Positions 1 through 6,566 of a stretch of 15,521 nt of DNA are shown here, one piece after another. Position numbers and translations under genes: made by a program. The stretch covers positions 1 to 15,521 of the forward strand of contig JAYPTI010000075.1 of NCBI GenBank assembly GCA_038133505.1. The letters are read 5' to 3'. Below the pieces are notes generated by a model. That model had not been told where the DNA came from. It made no database searches and worked only from the letters and a program-made list of their open reading frames with translations. The first letter of the stretch is position 1, and each line of letters begins with the position of its first letter. Source of the stretch: JAYQUR01 sp038133505 (lineage in GTDB: Bacteria > Pseudomonadota > Alphaproteobacteria > MPNO01 > UBA830).

Positions 1-2
1 TC

Positions 3-227
3 ACCCTCGGCGACCATTTCGCCGACTTCGTCGACGAGCAGGTCGACAGCGGCCGTTACGGCTCCGCGAGCGAAGTGATCCGGGCCGGGCTGCGGCTGCT
101 CGAAGACCGGGAGGCCCGCGTCGCCACGCTGCGCGCGGCCCTGATCAAGGGCGAGGAAAGCGGTGCTGCCGCGCCGTTCGATGTCGACGCGTTCCTCGAC
201 GGAAAGACCGCCCGGCAAAAGACCTGA
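3..227 (+). CDS. parD: ParD-type antitoxin (5' end cut by the window edge)
   Basis: This is the antitoxin of a type II toxin-antitoxin pair. ParD-type antitoxins are ribbon-helix-helix DNA-binding proteins that neutralise ParE by binding it and repress their own operon. The 74 visible residues begin TLGDHFADFVDEQVDSGRYG and continue with SASEVIRAGLRLLEDRE, the typical ParD/CC2985-family signature: a beta strand, helices, then a toxin-binding tail. The tail has the expected form, ending in FDVDAFLDGKTARQKT. Only a few N-terminal residues should be missing, since the family is about 80-95 residues long. The stop TGA (225-227) overlaps the ATG of parE by one base, so the two genes are almost certainly translationally coupled. 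The family call is secure. Activity of the pair is inferred. Confidence 0.9.
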   Translation, partial: TLGDHFADFVDEQVDSGRYGSASEVIRAGLRLLEDREARVATLRAALIKGEESGAAAPFDVDAFLDGKTARQKT

Positions 228-529
228 TGGCCGCCGCCCGTTTCACGCCCGCCGCCGTCCGGGACCTGGACGGCATCTGGGACTACACCGTCGAACGCTG
301 GGGCGCCGAGCAGGCCGAACGCTATATCCGCGGGATCGCAACGGCGTGCGACCGGCTCGCCGGTTGCGATCTGCCCGGTCTCGACGCGGGAGACATCCGC
401 GCGGGATACCGCAAGCAGCTCGTGGGCAGGCACGTCGTCTGGTACCGCGCGGGCAGCGACGGCGGGACTGATGTCGTCCGTATCCTGCACGCGGCGATGG
501 ATCCGGAGACGCGGCTGGACGAGGCCTAG
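227..529 (+). CDS. parE: ParE toxin (RelE/ParE superfamily)
   Basis: A 100-residue toxin of the RelE/ParE fold. Characterised ParE proteins inhibit DNA gyrase. RelE-like relatives cleave mRNA on the ribosome. The sequence fits the ParE side: an N-terminal strand (ARFTPAAVRDLDGIWDYT), two helices (residues about 14-50, including WGAEQAERYIRGI), then the C-terminal sheet with YRKQLVGRHVVWYRAG and DVVRILHAAMD. The conserved Arg-Ile-Leu-His strand near residues 85-90 is present. Length is normal for the family and nothing looks truncated. The start ATG sits inside the stop of the antitoxin gene, so it has no independent leader and is probably expressed by coupling from the upstream promoter, which lies outside the window. 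The gene converges on the nicotinamidase-like gene at 580. Confidence 0.92.
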   Translation: MAAARFTPAAVRDLDGIWDYTVERWGAEQAERYIRGIATACDRLAGCDLPGLDAGDIRAGYRKQLVGRHVVWYRAGSDGGTDVVRILHAAMDPETRLDEA

Positions 530-579
530 ACGGCTTCCCTCATATTAGGGACCGGAACGACCTCGCCGTGTTTTCGCAT

Positions 580-1314
580 TTAAGCGATGTCGGAGGACTG
601 CACCCGCTTTACCCCCTTGGCCAGCATCGACTTCCACGCGGCGGCGAGCGAGCCGTTGAGGTCGATGCCGCGGCAGGCGTCCTCGATGACGGAGACCTTG
701 AGCTCGGCGGCGGCCGCGTCGACGGCGGACCAGCTGACGCAGAAGTCGGTGGCGAGGCCGCACACGTAGACGTCGGTCAGCCCCCTCTCCCGCAGATAGC
801 CGGTCAGGCCGGTCTTCGTCTTCTTGTCGGCGGCGACGAAGGTCGAATAGCTGTCGACCTCGTTGTGATAGCCCTTGCGGATGATGAGCTGCGCGTGCGG
901 GATGTCGAGCCCGGCGGCGAGCTTCGCGTCGTCGGAGCCCTGCACGCAATGGTCGGGCCACAGCACCTGGGTGCCGTAGCTGAGCTCTATCGTCTCGAAC
1001 GGCTTCTTCCCGGGATGGGTGGAGGCGAACGAGGCGTGATGCTGCGTGTGCCAGTCCTGCGTCATCACCACGTTGGCGAACTTCTTCGCGAGCCCGTTGA
1101 TGACCGGGATGATCTCGTTGCCGCCCTTCACCGGCAGCGTGCCGCCCGGCAGGAAGCAGTTCTGCACGTCGATCACGAGGAGGACGGCGTCCTTGCCCGG
1201 TTTCATCGCGGCGCGGGCCGGAATCGCGGGCAGCGCGGCGGCCGCGAGGCCGGCGGCGCCGAGGCCCATGAGGAGGTGGCGGCGGTTAAGGCGGTTAGGG
1301 CTGCTGGCGGTCAT
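580..1314 (-). CDS. pncA: Tat-exported nicotinamidase / isochorismatase-family hydrolase (PncA-like)
   Basis: A 244-residue cysteine hydrolase closest to PncA, which deaminates nicotinamide to nicotinate in NAD salvage and also acts on pyrazinamide. The expected nucleophile machinery is visible: Asp49 (VIDVQNCF), Lys147 (IIRKGYH) and Cys192 (GLATDFCVS). The metal-binding residues are Asp87 and His89 (QDWH) and His122 (WPDHCVQ). VDSYSTF (153-159) is also a PncA hallmark. The unusual part is the N-terminus. Residues 1-35 form a twin-arginine signal (LNRRHLLMGLGAAGL, then an alanine-rich stretch and ARA|A), which predicts export of the folded, metal-loaded enzyme to the periplasm. The ATG at 1314 is preceded by GGGAG at good spacing, which supports including the signal. 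Substrate specificity is inferred from family motifs. Another isochorismatase-like amidase cannot be excluded. Confidence 0.88.
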   Translation of the reverse strand: MTASSPNRLNRRHLLMGLGAAGLAAAALPAIPARAAMKPGKDAVLLVIDVQNCFLPGGTLPVKGGNEIIPVINGLAKKFANVVMTQDWHTQHHASFASTHPGKKPFETIELSYGTQVLWPDHCVQGSDDAKLAAGLDIPHAQLIIRKGYHNEVDSYSTFVAADKKTKTGLTGYLRERGLTDVYVCGLATDFCVSWSAVDAAAAELKVSVIEDACRGIDLNGSLAAAWKSMLAKGVKRVQSSDIA

Positions 1315-1482
1315 GGTCGGTCTCCCGGGCGGGTTGCACGCCCTGAAATCTTACATCCATCCGCGCGCGAAAGGCGAGTCCGGGGTTTCGGGGGATTTTT
1401 TCGGGGTCCGGTTCGCAATTCCGGGAATCGCGTGATAGCGTTTTCGCGTATCGACGCTTTGGACCTTAGCCCCGCCCCCACG

Positions 1483-1567
1483 TGTCACCCCGAACTTGTT
1501 CCGGGGTCCAGTCCCGGTGGGGTGTGCGGTCTGCGGCCCTAGATCCCGGAACAAGTCCGGGATGACA
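1483..1567. repeat. Large extragenic inverted repeat (29-nt arms)
   Basis: Arm 1 (1483-1511) and arm 2 (1539-1567) are 29 nt each and match as reverse complements at 25 of 29 positions. A 27-nt GC-rich loop separates them. The arms share the core ACTTGTTCCGGG and the flank TGTCA-C/T-CCCG. This core resembles the dispersed 'GTCATCCCGG...CCGGGATC' palindromes known between genes in many alphaproteobacteria. All four differences between the arms are transitions, as expected if the structure is kept while bases drift. It could act as a bidirectional terminator or mRNA-stabilising hairpin, but no T-run follows it. It is more likely a dispersed repeat element. Confidence 0.8.
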
Positions 1568-1611
1568 TCTGAGTGAAAAGGAGCAATCACGCGTCCCTGG
1601 TCAGACAGCCC

Positions 1612-1717
1612 CTTTCGGGTGCATGGGGTTGAATNNNNNNNNNNGGTCGTTTTGCAAATTTCGCCGCCACTCCGGCACTACCGCCGGTTCTTTCGGGTGC
1701 ATGGGGTCGTTTTGCAA
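1612..1717. repeat. Direct-repeat fragments with about 60-bp period around an assembly gap
   Basis: The 18-mer CTTTCGGGTGCATGGGGT occurs at 1612-1629 and again at 1690-1707. The 13-mer GGTCGTTTTGCAA occurs at 1645-1657 and again at 1705-1717, exactly 60 bp later. In the second copy the two motifs overlap, which defines a unit of about 60 bp. The first copy breaks off after TTGAAT at the N run, and the next begins immediately after it. This is what a collapsed tandem repeat at a contig join looks like. No protein function is proposed. The minus-strand reading gives a repeating PHAPER peptide that I regard as fortuitous. Confidence 0.65.
1635..1644. other. Assembly gap (10 N)
   Basis: Ten undetermined bases mark a scaffold join. 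The true length is unknown, because the flanks belong to a tandem repeat and the number of missing units cannot be read from this sequence. Confidence 0.97.
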
Positions 1718-1741
1718 CCTTCCGAAATCCCACCCCGCCGC

Positions 1742-2371
1742 CTAGACGCTGGCGCTGGGACGGCTCTCGACCTCGGCGTACCAGCGCTTCACGTTGCGGT
1801 GGCCGGCGGTCGGGTTGATGTCGGCCCACTTGGCGAAGGTGACGTAGATGAAGGCGTCGATGTCGGCGGCGGTGAAGATGTCGCCGCAGACGAAGGGCTG
1901 CTTGCCGATCATGCCGTCGAGCCGGTCGAGGAACTTGGCGGCGCGGGTCCGCCCGCGTTCGGCGAGCGCGGGGATCTGGGCGTAGTTGTCGGGGCCGACG
2001 ATGCCGCGGTCGACCATCTTCTACATCGAGTTCCGTAGCGCCTCGGAGACGGCCATCATGCCGTGGAACATGACGATATGAAGCGTATCCGCGATGCGGC
2101 CCTTTTCCGCCGCGCTGCGGCCGAGCAGCGGCGGGTCGGGCCAGGCCTCCTCGAGCCACGCCCAGCAGCCGTCGGTGGTGATCAGCCGCGTGCCGTCGTC
2201 GAGCTCGAGCACGGGGACCGTGCAGAACGGGTTGACCGCCTTGAAGGAGGACGCGAACTGCTCGCCGTTGCGGATATCGATCTCGATCCGCTCGGCCTCG
2301 ACGCCCTTCTCGGCCATGAACATGCGCACGCGGCGCGGCGACGGGGCGACGGCATTGTCGTAGAACTTCAT
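1742..2371 (-). pseudogene. Glutathione S-transferase, interrupted by an in-frame amber codon
   Basis: A cytosolic GST of about 209 codons, which is normal length. Residues 1-80 form the thioredoxin-like domain, starting MKFYDNAVAPSPRRVRMFMAEKG and carrying the cis-proline segment NPFCTVPVLEL. The C-terminal helical domain includes YAQIPALAERGRTRA and FTAADIDAFIYVTFA. After RNSM (residue 116) a TAG at 2023-2021 stops the frame. The same frame then continues without a shift as KMVDRGIVGPDNYAQIP to a stop at 1742, so a single base change separates this from an intact gene. The glutathione-binding 'ESxAI' motif is also altered to ITTDGCWAWLEE and is one residue short. That is compatible with real decay rather than only a sequencing error. 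The ATG at 2371 has a good AAAGAGG ribosome site. It is divergent from the GNAT-nitrilase gene. Confidence 0.82.
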
Positions 2372-2532
2372 GAGCGGCCTCTTTCATCGATACGGCGCGG
2401 CATCGCGCGGCGGGAAACGGCCGGGATGGTACTCCCGCGCGGCCCGCGCTGGCGAGTCCGATCCGGGGTCCTGCCCCTTCCGCCTCTCCTGCCCCCTTCC
2501 CCTGTCCCGCCAATCCCGGCATAACCCCGCGC

Positions 2533-4122
2533 ATGAGCAGGAAACCCGCTACCGCAAGCCCGAAAGCCGCAGCCGAGCGCCCCAAGCTGGTCGTCCGACC
2601 GGCGAAGCTCGGCGACGTGCCGGCCCTCGCCGCCCTCAGCCGGCGCATCTGCGCGCCCGCGCCGTGGAACACCCAGTGCATGGTGCGCTCGCAGATCGTC
2701 AACTTCCCGGAGGGCCAGTTCGTCGCCGAGCTCGACGGCGAGATCGTCGGCCACGCGGCGACCTTCATCATCGACGAGGCCTCGGCGCTCGGGCCCCACA
2801 CGTGGGACGAGATCACCGGCGACGGGCTCGCCTCGCGCCACGATCCGAACGGCGACTGGCTCTACGGCATGGAGGTGAGCGTCGATCCCGACAAGCGGCG
2901 GCTCCGCATCGGCCAGCGGCTCTACGAGGCGCGGCGGACGCTGTGCGAGCAGCTCGGCCTCAAGGGCATCGCCTTCGGCGGACGCATGCCGGGCTACGCG
3001 CGCCGGCGCCGGTCCTACCCCGACCCGCGCGACTACCTGCAGGCCGCCATCGACCGCAAGGTGCGGGATTCCACGATCCGCTTCCACCTCGCCAACGACT
3101 TCGAGCCCATCGGCATCCTCGACGAGCACGACACCGACGATCACGACTCGCTCGGCTACGCGACGCACATGATCTGGTGCAACCCGCTGTGGTCGGAGGA
3201 CGCGGGCCCGCGCGAGCTCGCCGGCGCCTTGTCGATGACCAACACGGTCCGCGTCGCCACCGTCCAGTACCAGATGCGCAAGATCGACACGCGCGAGGAG
3301 TTCGAGGCGCAGGTCGAGTATTTCGTCGACGTCGCGTCGGACTACCGCTGCGACTTCGTCGTCTTCCCTGAGCTGTTCACGCTCCAGCTGCTCTCCATCG
3401 AGGACAAGCCGCTGCCGCCCGCCGAGGGCGTCGAGCGGGTCGCGGAATACGGCGGGTGGTTCGAGGAGTTCATGAGCCGCCTCGCGCTGCGCTACAACAT
3501 CAACATCGTCGGCGGCTCGCACCCGCGGCGCGACGAGACCGGCGACATGCTGAACACCGCCTACGTGTTCCTGCGCGACGGCGCGGTCCACCGCCAGGAC
3601 AAGATCCACCCGACGCCGGACGAGCGCTACTGGTGGAACATCAAGGGCGGCAACCGGGTCCAGGCGATCGACACCGACTGCGGGCCGATCGGCGTGCTGG
3701 TCTGCTACGATTCCGAGTTCCCGGAGCTCGCCCGGCACCTCGTCGACCAGGGCGCCACGATGCTGTTCGTGCCGTTCTGCACCGACGAGCGCCGCGGCTA
3801 CCTGCGCGTCCGCTACTGCTGCCAGGCGCGCGCGGTGGAGAACCAGTGCTACGTCGTCATGTCGGGCGTGGTCGGCAACCTGCCGAACGTCGAGAACATG
3901 GACATCCACTACGCCGAAAGCTGCATCCTGACGCGGGCGGACCTGCCGTTCGCCCGCGACGGCGTCGCGGCCGACACCGCGCCCAACACCGAGACCATCG
4001 CCTTCGCCGACCTCAAGCTCTCCGACCTGCGGGTCGCGCGGCACGAAGGCACGGTGCGCAACCTGCGCGACCGCCGGTTCGACCTCTACCGCGTGGTCTG
4101 GAACATGCGCCGCCGGGGATAG
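2533..4122 (+). CDS. GNAT acetyltransferase-nitrilase superfamily fusion (carbon-nitrogen hydrolase)
   Basis: A 529-residue two-domain protein. Residues about 18-225 are a GNAT (RimI-like) acetyltransferase domain with the acetyl-CoA-binding stretch RRLRIGQRL near 122-130. Residues about 235-525 are a nitrilase-superfamily hydrolase with a complete catalytic triad: Glu280 (FPELF), Lys357 (QDKIHPTPDE) and Cys391 (LVCYDSEFPE). This domain order is a known branch of the superfamily, including Bacillus YhcX-like proteins, whose natural substrate is not established. By family chemistry, the hydrolase half should cleave a C-N bond of an amide or related compound. The GNAT half may acetylate a substrate or help bind it. 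No export signal is seen, so it should be cytoplasmic. No strong ribosome-binding site precedes the ATG at 2533. It begins 161 bp from the divergent GST gene and ends 68 bp before the cupin, a possible operon partner. Confidence 0.9.
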   Translation: MSRKPATASPKAAAERPKLVVRPAKLGDVPALAALSRRICAPAPWNTQCMVRSQIVNFPEGQFVAELDGEIVGHAATFIIDEASALGPHTWDEITGDGLASRHDPNGDWLYGMEVSVDPDKRRLRIGQRLYEARRTLCEQLGLKGIAFGGRMPGYARRRRSYPDPRDYLQAAIDRKVRDSTIRFHLANDFEPIGILDEHDTDDHDSLGYATHMIWCNPLWSEDAGPRELAGALSMTNTVRVATVQYQMRKIDTREEFEAQVEYFVDVASDYRCDFVVFPELFTLQLLSIEDKPLPPAEGVERVAEYGGWFEEFMSRLALRYNINIVGGSHPRRDETGDMLNTAYVFLRDGAVHRQDKIHPTPDERYWWNIKGGNRVQAIDTDCGPIGVLVCYDSEFPELARHLVDQGATMLFVPFCTDERRGYLRVRYCCQARAVENQCYVVMSGVVGNLPNVENMDIHYAESCILTRADLPFARDGVAADTAPNTETIAFADLKLSDLRVARHEGTVRNLRDRRFDLYRVVWNMRRRG

Positions 4123-4190
4123 CGGCGCGCGCGCTTGCCGCCCGTCCGGCTTTGCGGGACACTTTGCAACGGAACACCGGGAGGAAAGCC

Positions 4191-5003
4191 ATGACCGACG
4201 CAACGCCGGCGCCCAAGATCGTCACCATCGACGAGGGCGAGGAAGTCACGCCGTTCGGCATCCGGATGCGCGTGATGCTCTCGAAGGAGGAGACCGGCGG
4301 CACGTTCTCGGCGCTCGTCTGCCATCACCAGCCCGGCGAGGGCCCGCCGCCGCACTATCACACCGAACAGGACGAGTATTTCTACGTGCTGACCGGCGCC
4401 TACGAGATGACGCTGGCCGGCGAGACGCAGATCTGCGGGCCGGGCACCATGGTCTACATCCCGCGCGGCACGGTCCACAGCTTCAGGAACAACGGCGACG
4501 AGGCGGCGAGCCACCTCGACTGGACCCTTCCCGGCGGGCAGGAAACCTATTTCCGGGAAATCACCGAGGCGACCCGCGCGGCCGGCGAAAGCGGCTTCGG
4601 CGAAGAGGTCATGGCGAAGATCGGGCTGAATTCGCCCGGCTATTCCGGTTTGCGGATAGGGTGGATCGGCAGGAAACGCCGGACGATCTGGCCGGCTGCC
4701 GCCCCGGGTTCCGCCGCGTCGCCGGAGGCCGCCTTCTCGATCCTGACGCCCCGCTCCGCCACCGTCCGGTCTAGGCCGATCACGGCGAGCGGCGCAAAGC
4801 CGTCCGCCAGCGGCGCCGCGTCTCCGCCCGTCCGGTCGACGAGGACGAGCGCGCCCTCCGGCGCGACCTCGATCCCGCCGTCCGCCGTGCCGCCCGCAGC
4901 GGCGATGGCGTCCGCGTCGCCGCGGGCCAGATTCCGGTCCCAGTCGACCATGTTCACCCGGAACGCCGGGTCGACCGACATGCGCCCCGCCTTCGAGGTG
5001 TAG
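4191..5003 (+). CDS. Cupin-domain protein with an abnormal antisense C-terminal extension
   Basis: Residues 1-150 (to about 4640) are a compact single-domain cupin, a small metal-binding beta barrel. Motif 1 is complete, with His55, His57 and Glu62 in PPPHYHTEQDEYFYVLTG. Motif 2 supplies His96 in PRGTVHSF. Bacterial homologues are typically about 150 residues and are usually of unknown substrate; some are dioxygenases or isomerases. The ATG at 4191 follows a clear GGGAGGAAAG site. No stop occurs where the family should end (after MAKIGLNSPG). The frame runs on to 5003, overlapping 364 bp of the convergent minus-strand gene. This extension is low-complexity Ala/Ser/Pro/Arg sequence, the mark of an antisense shadow. 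I therefore expect a lost stop or a small indel near 4610-4660, and treat only the first part as real protein. It lies 68 bp after the GNAT-nitrilase gene. Confidence 0.8.
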   Translation: MTDATPAPKIVTIDEGEEVTPFGIRMRVMLSKEETGGTFSALVCHHQPGEGPPPHYHTEQDEYFYVLTGAYEMTLAGETQICGPGTMVYIPRGTVHSFRNNGDEAASHLDWTLPGGQETYFREITEATRAAGESGFGEEVMAKIGLNSPGYSGLRIGWIGRKRRTIWPAAAPGSAASPEAAFSILTPRSATVRSRPITASGAKPSASGAASPPVRSTRTSAPSGATSIPPSAVPPAAAMASASPRARFRSQSTMFTRNAGSTDMRPAFEV

Positions 5004-5230
5004 GCCTCGCTGGTCATCACCTCGGGACCGGCCAGCCGGTAGAGCGCGAGGAACGGCGCCCGCCCCGCGCCCGGGCAGTGGAACCGCTGCGCCGTGAGAA
5101 ATCCCGGGATCGTCAGCAGCATCGAGATGTGCTTCTCGTAGAACCCGTCGAACGCCGCCCGTTCGGCCTCCGTCTCGTGCGGATAGTCCATCTCGACCAT
5201 GTAGTAGGTCGCCCCGTTCCCGTCGGTCAT
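4640..5230 (-). CDS. EthD-like / dimeric alpha-beta barrel family protein
   Basis: A 196-residue protein of unproven function. Residues about 8-100 look like a ferredoxin-like dimeric alpha/beta-barrel domain: YYMVEMDYPHE strand, ERAAFDGFYEKHISMLLTIPG helix and loop, and FLTAQRFHC and PFLALYRLAG strands. This arrangement occurs in EthD and related small-molecule-binding proteins. Residues about 125-190 (ALVLVDRTGG to GQIVRRFLPI) could be a second, weaker copy of the fold. No catalytic motif is recognisable. The ATG at 5230 has a GAGGAA ribosome site. It lies 19 bp downstream of the channel-type receptor gene on the same strand, so the two are probably cotranscribed. Its 3' end (TAG at 4642-4640) lies inside the overlong convergent cupin frame. 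The protein-like composition of this strand argues that this is the true gene there. Confidence 0.75.
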   Translation of the reverse strand: MTDGNGATYYMVEMDYPHETEAERAAFDGFYEKHISMLLTIPGFLTAQRFHCPGAGRAPFLALYRLAGPEVMTSEAYTSKAGRMSVDPAFRVNMVDWDRNLARGDADAIAAAGGTADGGIEVAPEGALVLVDRTGGDAAPLADGFAPLAVIGLDRTVAERGVRIEKAASGDAAEPGAAAGQIVRRFLPIHPIRKPE

Positions 5231-5249
5231 CGTTCCTCGTCCCTTCGTG

Positions 5250-6401
5250 TCAGCGCTGGACGCCGTAATGCGCCAGTATCTCGATCCATGTATCGCTCTC
5301 CAGGATATCCAGCATCGCGCGGTTCAGCGGCTCGCGCAGCGGGCTGGCCTGCGGTATCGCGAAGGCCGCGTATTCGCTGTCGATCACGTCAGGAAGGACG
5401 ACGATCTCCTTCCGGTTCATGCGCGAGATCAGCCAGTTCATGTTCGCCCGGTGCGCGACCACCGCGTCGAGCCGGTTCGCGAGAAGCGCCTTCAGCGCCT
5501 CCCCGGTATGTTCATACGTCGTATGCGGCAATCCCTGGCGGACGAGGTAGCCCATCCCCTCGGAATCGCGTTCGACCCCGATCCGCGCGCCTTGAAGTTG
5601 CGCCGCGCTCGCAACCTTCGGCGTCAGGCTGTCCACGGTCAGCGCCGACGTGATCAGCGCGATCCAGCTCGCGACCACCGTGGTGCCGACAAGCAGCAGC
5701 ACCAGCCCGAGGACGCGCGCGGCCTTGGAGCGCATCTTGAAGATATCGCCCTCCAGCGCGGTCGCGATCAGCGACGTCCAGATGAGGCCGGAGACGAAAT
5801 CGCGGTTTCGGTCGCCGAACAGCTCTTCGTTGTTCCGCCGTTCGAAGAACCAGATTGCCGCCGTCAGCAGCACCAGGATGCCGATCATCGTCAGCACGAC
5901 CTCGAGCGCCGCGCCGGACACGAGCCGTCCGAGCGCGCCAAAGAGGCTGGCATCCTTGCGCCCGAGCGTCGCGATCGCCACGTTCGAATGCAGGAACGGG
6001 TGCAGGAAATCGACGACGTCCTCCTGTTCGCGGCGGATGCCGATATCGCCGATCGCGACGTCGATGCGGCCCTGCGCCACCGCCTGCAGGGCGGCTTCTT
6101 CCGTCTCGTACGTAACGACCGCGAAATCGATCTTCGCGGTCTCGGCGACCTCCCGCCACAGCTCGTAGGCAAGACCGCGGAAACGACCGTTGTCGAACCG
6201 AATGACGAATGGCGGGCTGACGACCGCCCCCACCTTCAGCGTCTTGCCCTCAAGATTTCCGGCGGATTGCAGCGCCGATGGCGCACCGGTTTGCGCCGAA
6301 ACGCCGCCCGAAATCGCGGTCGCAACCAGCGCCAGGCAGACCGCGGCGCATATCGCGCCGACGGCGTGGCGGATCAAATTCGCAAAGGGCTGATGGAACA
6401 T
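5250..6401 (-). CDS. Prokaryotic ionotropic-glutamate-receptor-like ligand-gated channel
   Basis: A 383-residue membrane protein in which a periplasmic amino-acid-binding domain is split by a pore. In order: signal peptide 1-36 (cleavage about GVSA|QT); first lobe about 50-160 (KVGAVVSPPFVIRFDNGRFRG, IGDIGIRREQEDVVDF); TM1 about 166-186 ending IWFFERR; a pore-like re-entrant segment about 203-220 (SGLIWTSLIATALEGDIF); TM2 about 229-254 (LGLVLLLVG through SWIALITSALTV); second lobe 258-383. The lobe-TM-P-TM-lobe plan is that of GluR0-type receptors, and WIALITSALTV resembles the SYTANLAAFLTV gate of eukaryotic receptors. The potassium-filter sequence TVGYG is absent, so ion selectivity is unknown. 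In the ligand site the usual conserved Arg before 'VVDF' is displaced or replaced (RREQEDVVDF). It heads a two-gene transcript and is divergent from the decarboxylase-like gene. Transport or signalling without conduction remains possible. Confidence 0.85.
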   Translation of the reverse strand: MFHQPFANLIRHAVGAICAAVCLALVATAISGGVSAQTGAPSALQSAGNLEGKTLKVGAVVSPPFVIRFDNGRFRGLAYELWREVAETAKIDFAVVTYETEEAALQAVAQGRIDVAIGDIGIRREQEDVVDFLHPFLHSNVAIATLGRKDASLFGALGRLVSGAALEVVLTMIGILVLLTAAIWFFERRNNEELFGDRNRDFVSGLIWTSLIATALEGDIFKMRSKAARVLGLVLLLVGTTVVASWIALITSALTVDSLTPKVASAAQLQGARIGVERDSEGMGYLVRQGLPHTTYEHTGEALKALLANRLDAVVAHRANMNWLISRMNRKEIVVLPDVIDSEYAAFAIPQASPLREPLNRAMLDILESDTWIEILAHYGVQR

Positions 6402-6566
6402 GGCGGACAGAAGTCTGCTTCCGGTATTGCGCGGGAGTCCGTCCCGACATATCGCCGCCCGCCGCCGGACGCAAGCGGATAGAGTTGCCCGCGCGGCGGT
6501 GCAATTATCTAATGCCGGACCGGGTCGGCCCGGACAAGACGGTCAAACAGGGCGGGAGGAAACGAC

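Larger units (their letters stand above)
1315..1741. other. 427-bp gene-free interval
   Basis: I see no credible coding sequence between the start of the nicotinamidase-like gene and the end of the GST gene. The first 90 bp hold the upstream region of the minus-strand hydrolase. The rest contains an inverted repeat (1483-1567), a 10-N gap (1635-1644) and fragments of a tandem repeat of about 60 bp around the gap. Short open frames here have low-complexity translations and no start-site support. Confidence 0.75.

Noticed and set aside
530..579. Small CCCT-N6-AGGG hairpin between parE and the nicotinamidase-like gene
   Set aside because: A four-base stem without a T-run is too weak to call a terminator.
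568..1542. Long plus-strand open frame opposite the nicotinamidase-like gene
   Set aside because: It is the antisense of a clearly conserved enzyme. Its translation is low-complexity and rich in Arg, Gly and Val, typical of shadows in GC-rich DNA.
1587..1741. Repeating PHAPER peptide read on the minus strand around the gap
   Set aside because: It is a translation of tandem DNA repeats and crosses an N run. There is no start site and no sign of coding constraint.
1315..1741. CRISPR or integron-type array suggested by the repeats
   Set aside because: There are only partial copies of a 60-bp direct repeat with no regular unique spacers, and no cas or integrase gene is present.
2368..4203. 611-codon minus-strand open frame opposite the GNAT-nitrilase gene
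   Set aside because: The plus strand has both domains and all catalytic residues. The minus reading is repetitive Val/Ala/Arg/Asp sequence with no recognisable fold.
6485..6511. Possible sigma-70 promoter (TTGCCC, 15-bp spacer, TATCTA) before the decarboxylase-like gene
   Set aside because: The spacer is short and the -10 match is poor. Chance is a sufficient explanation.
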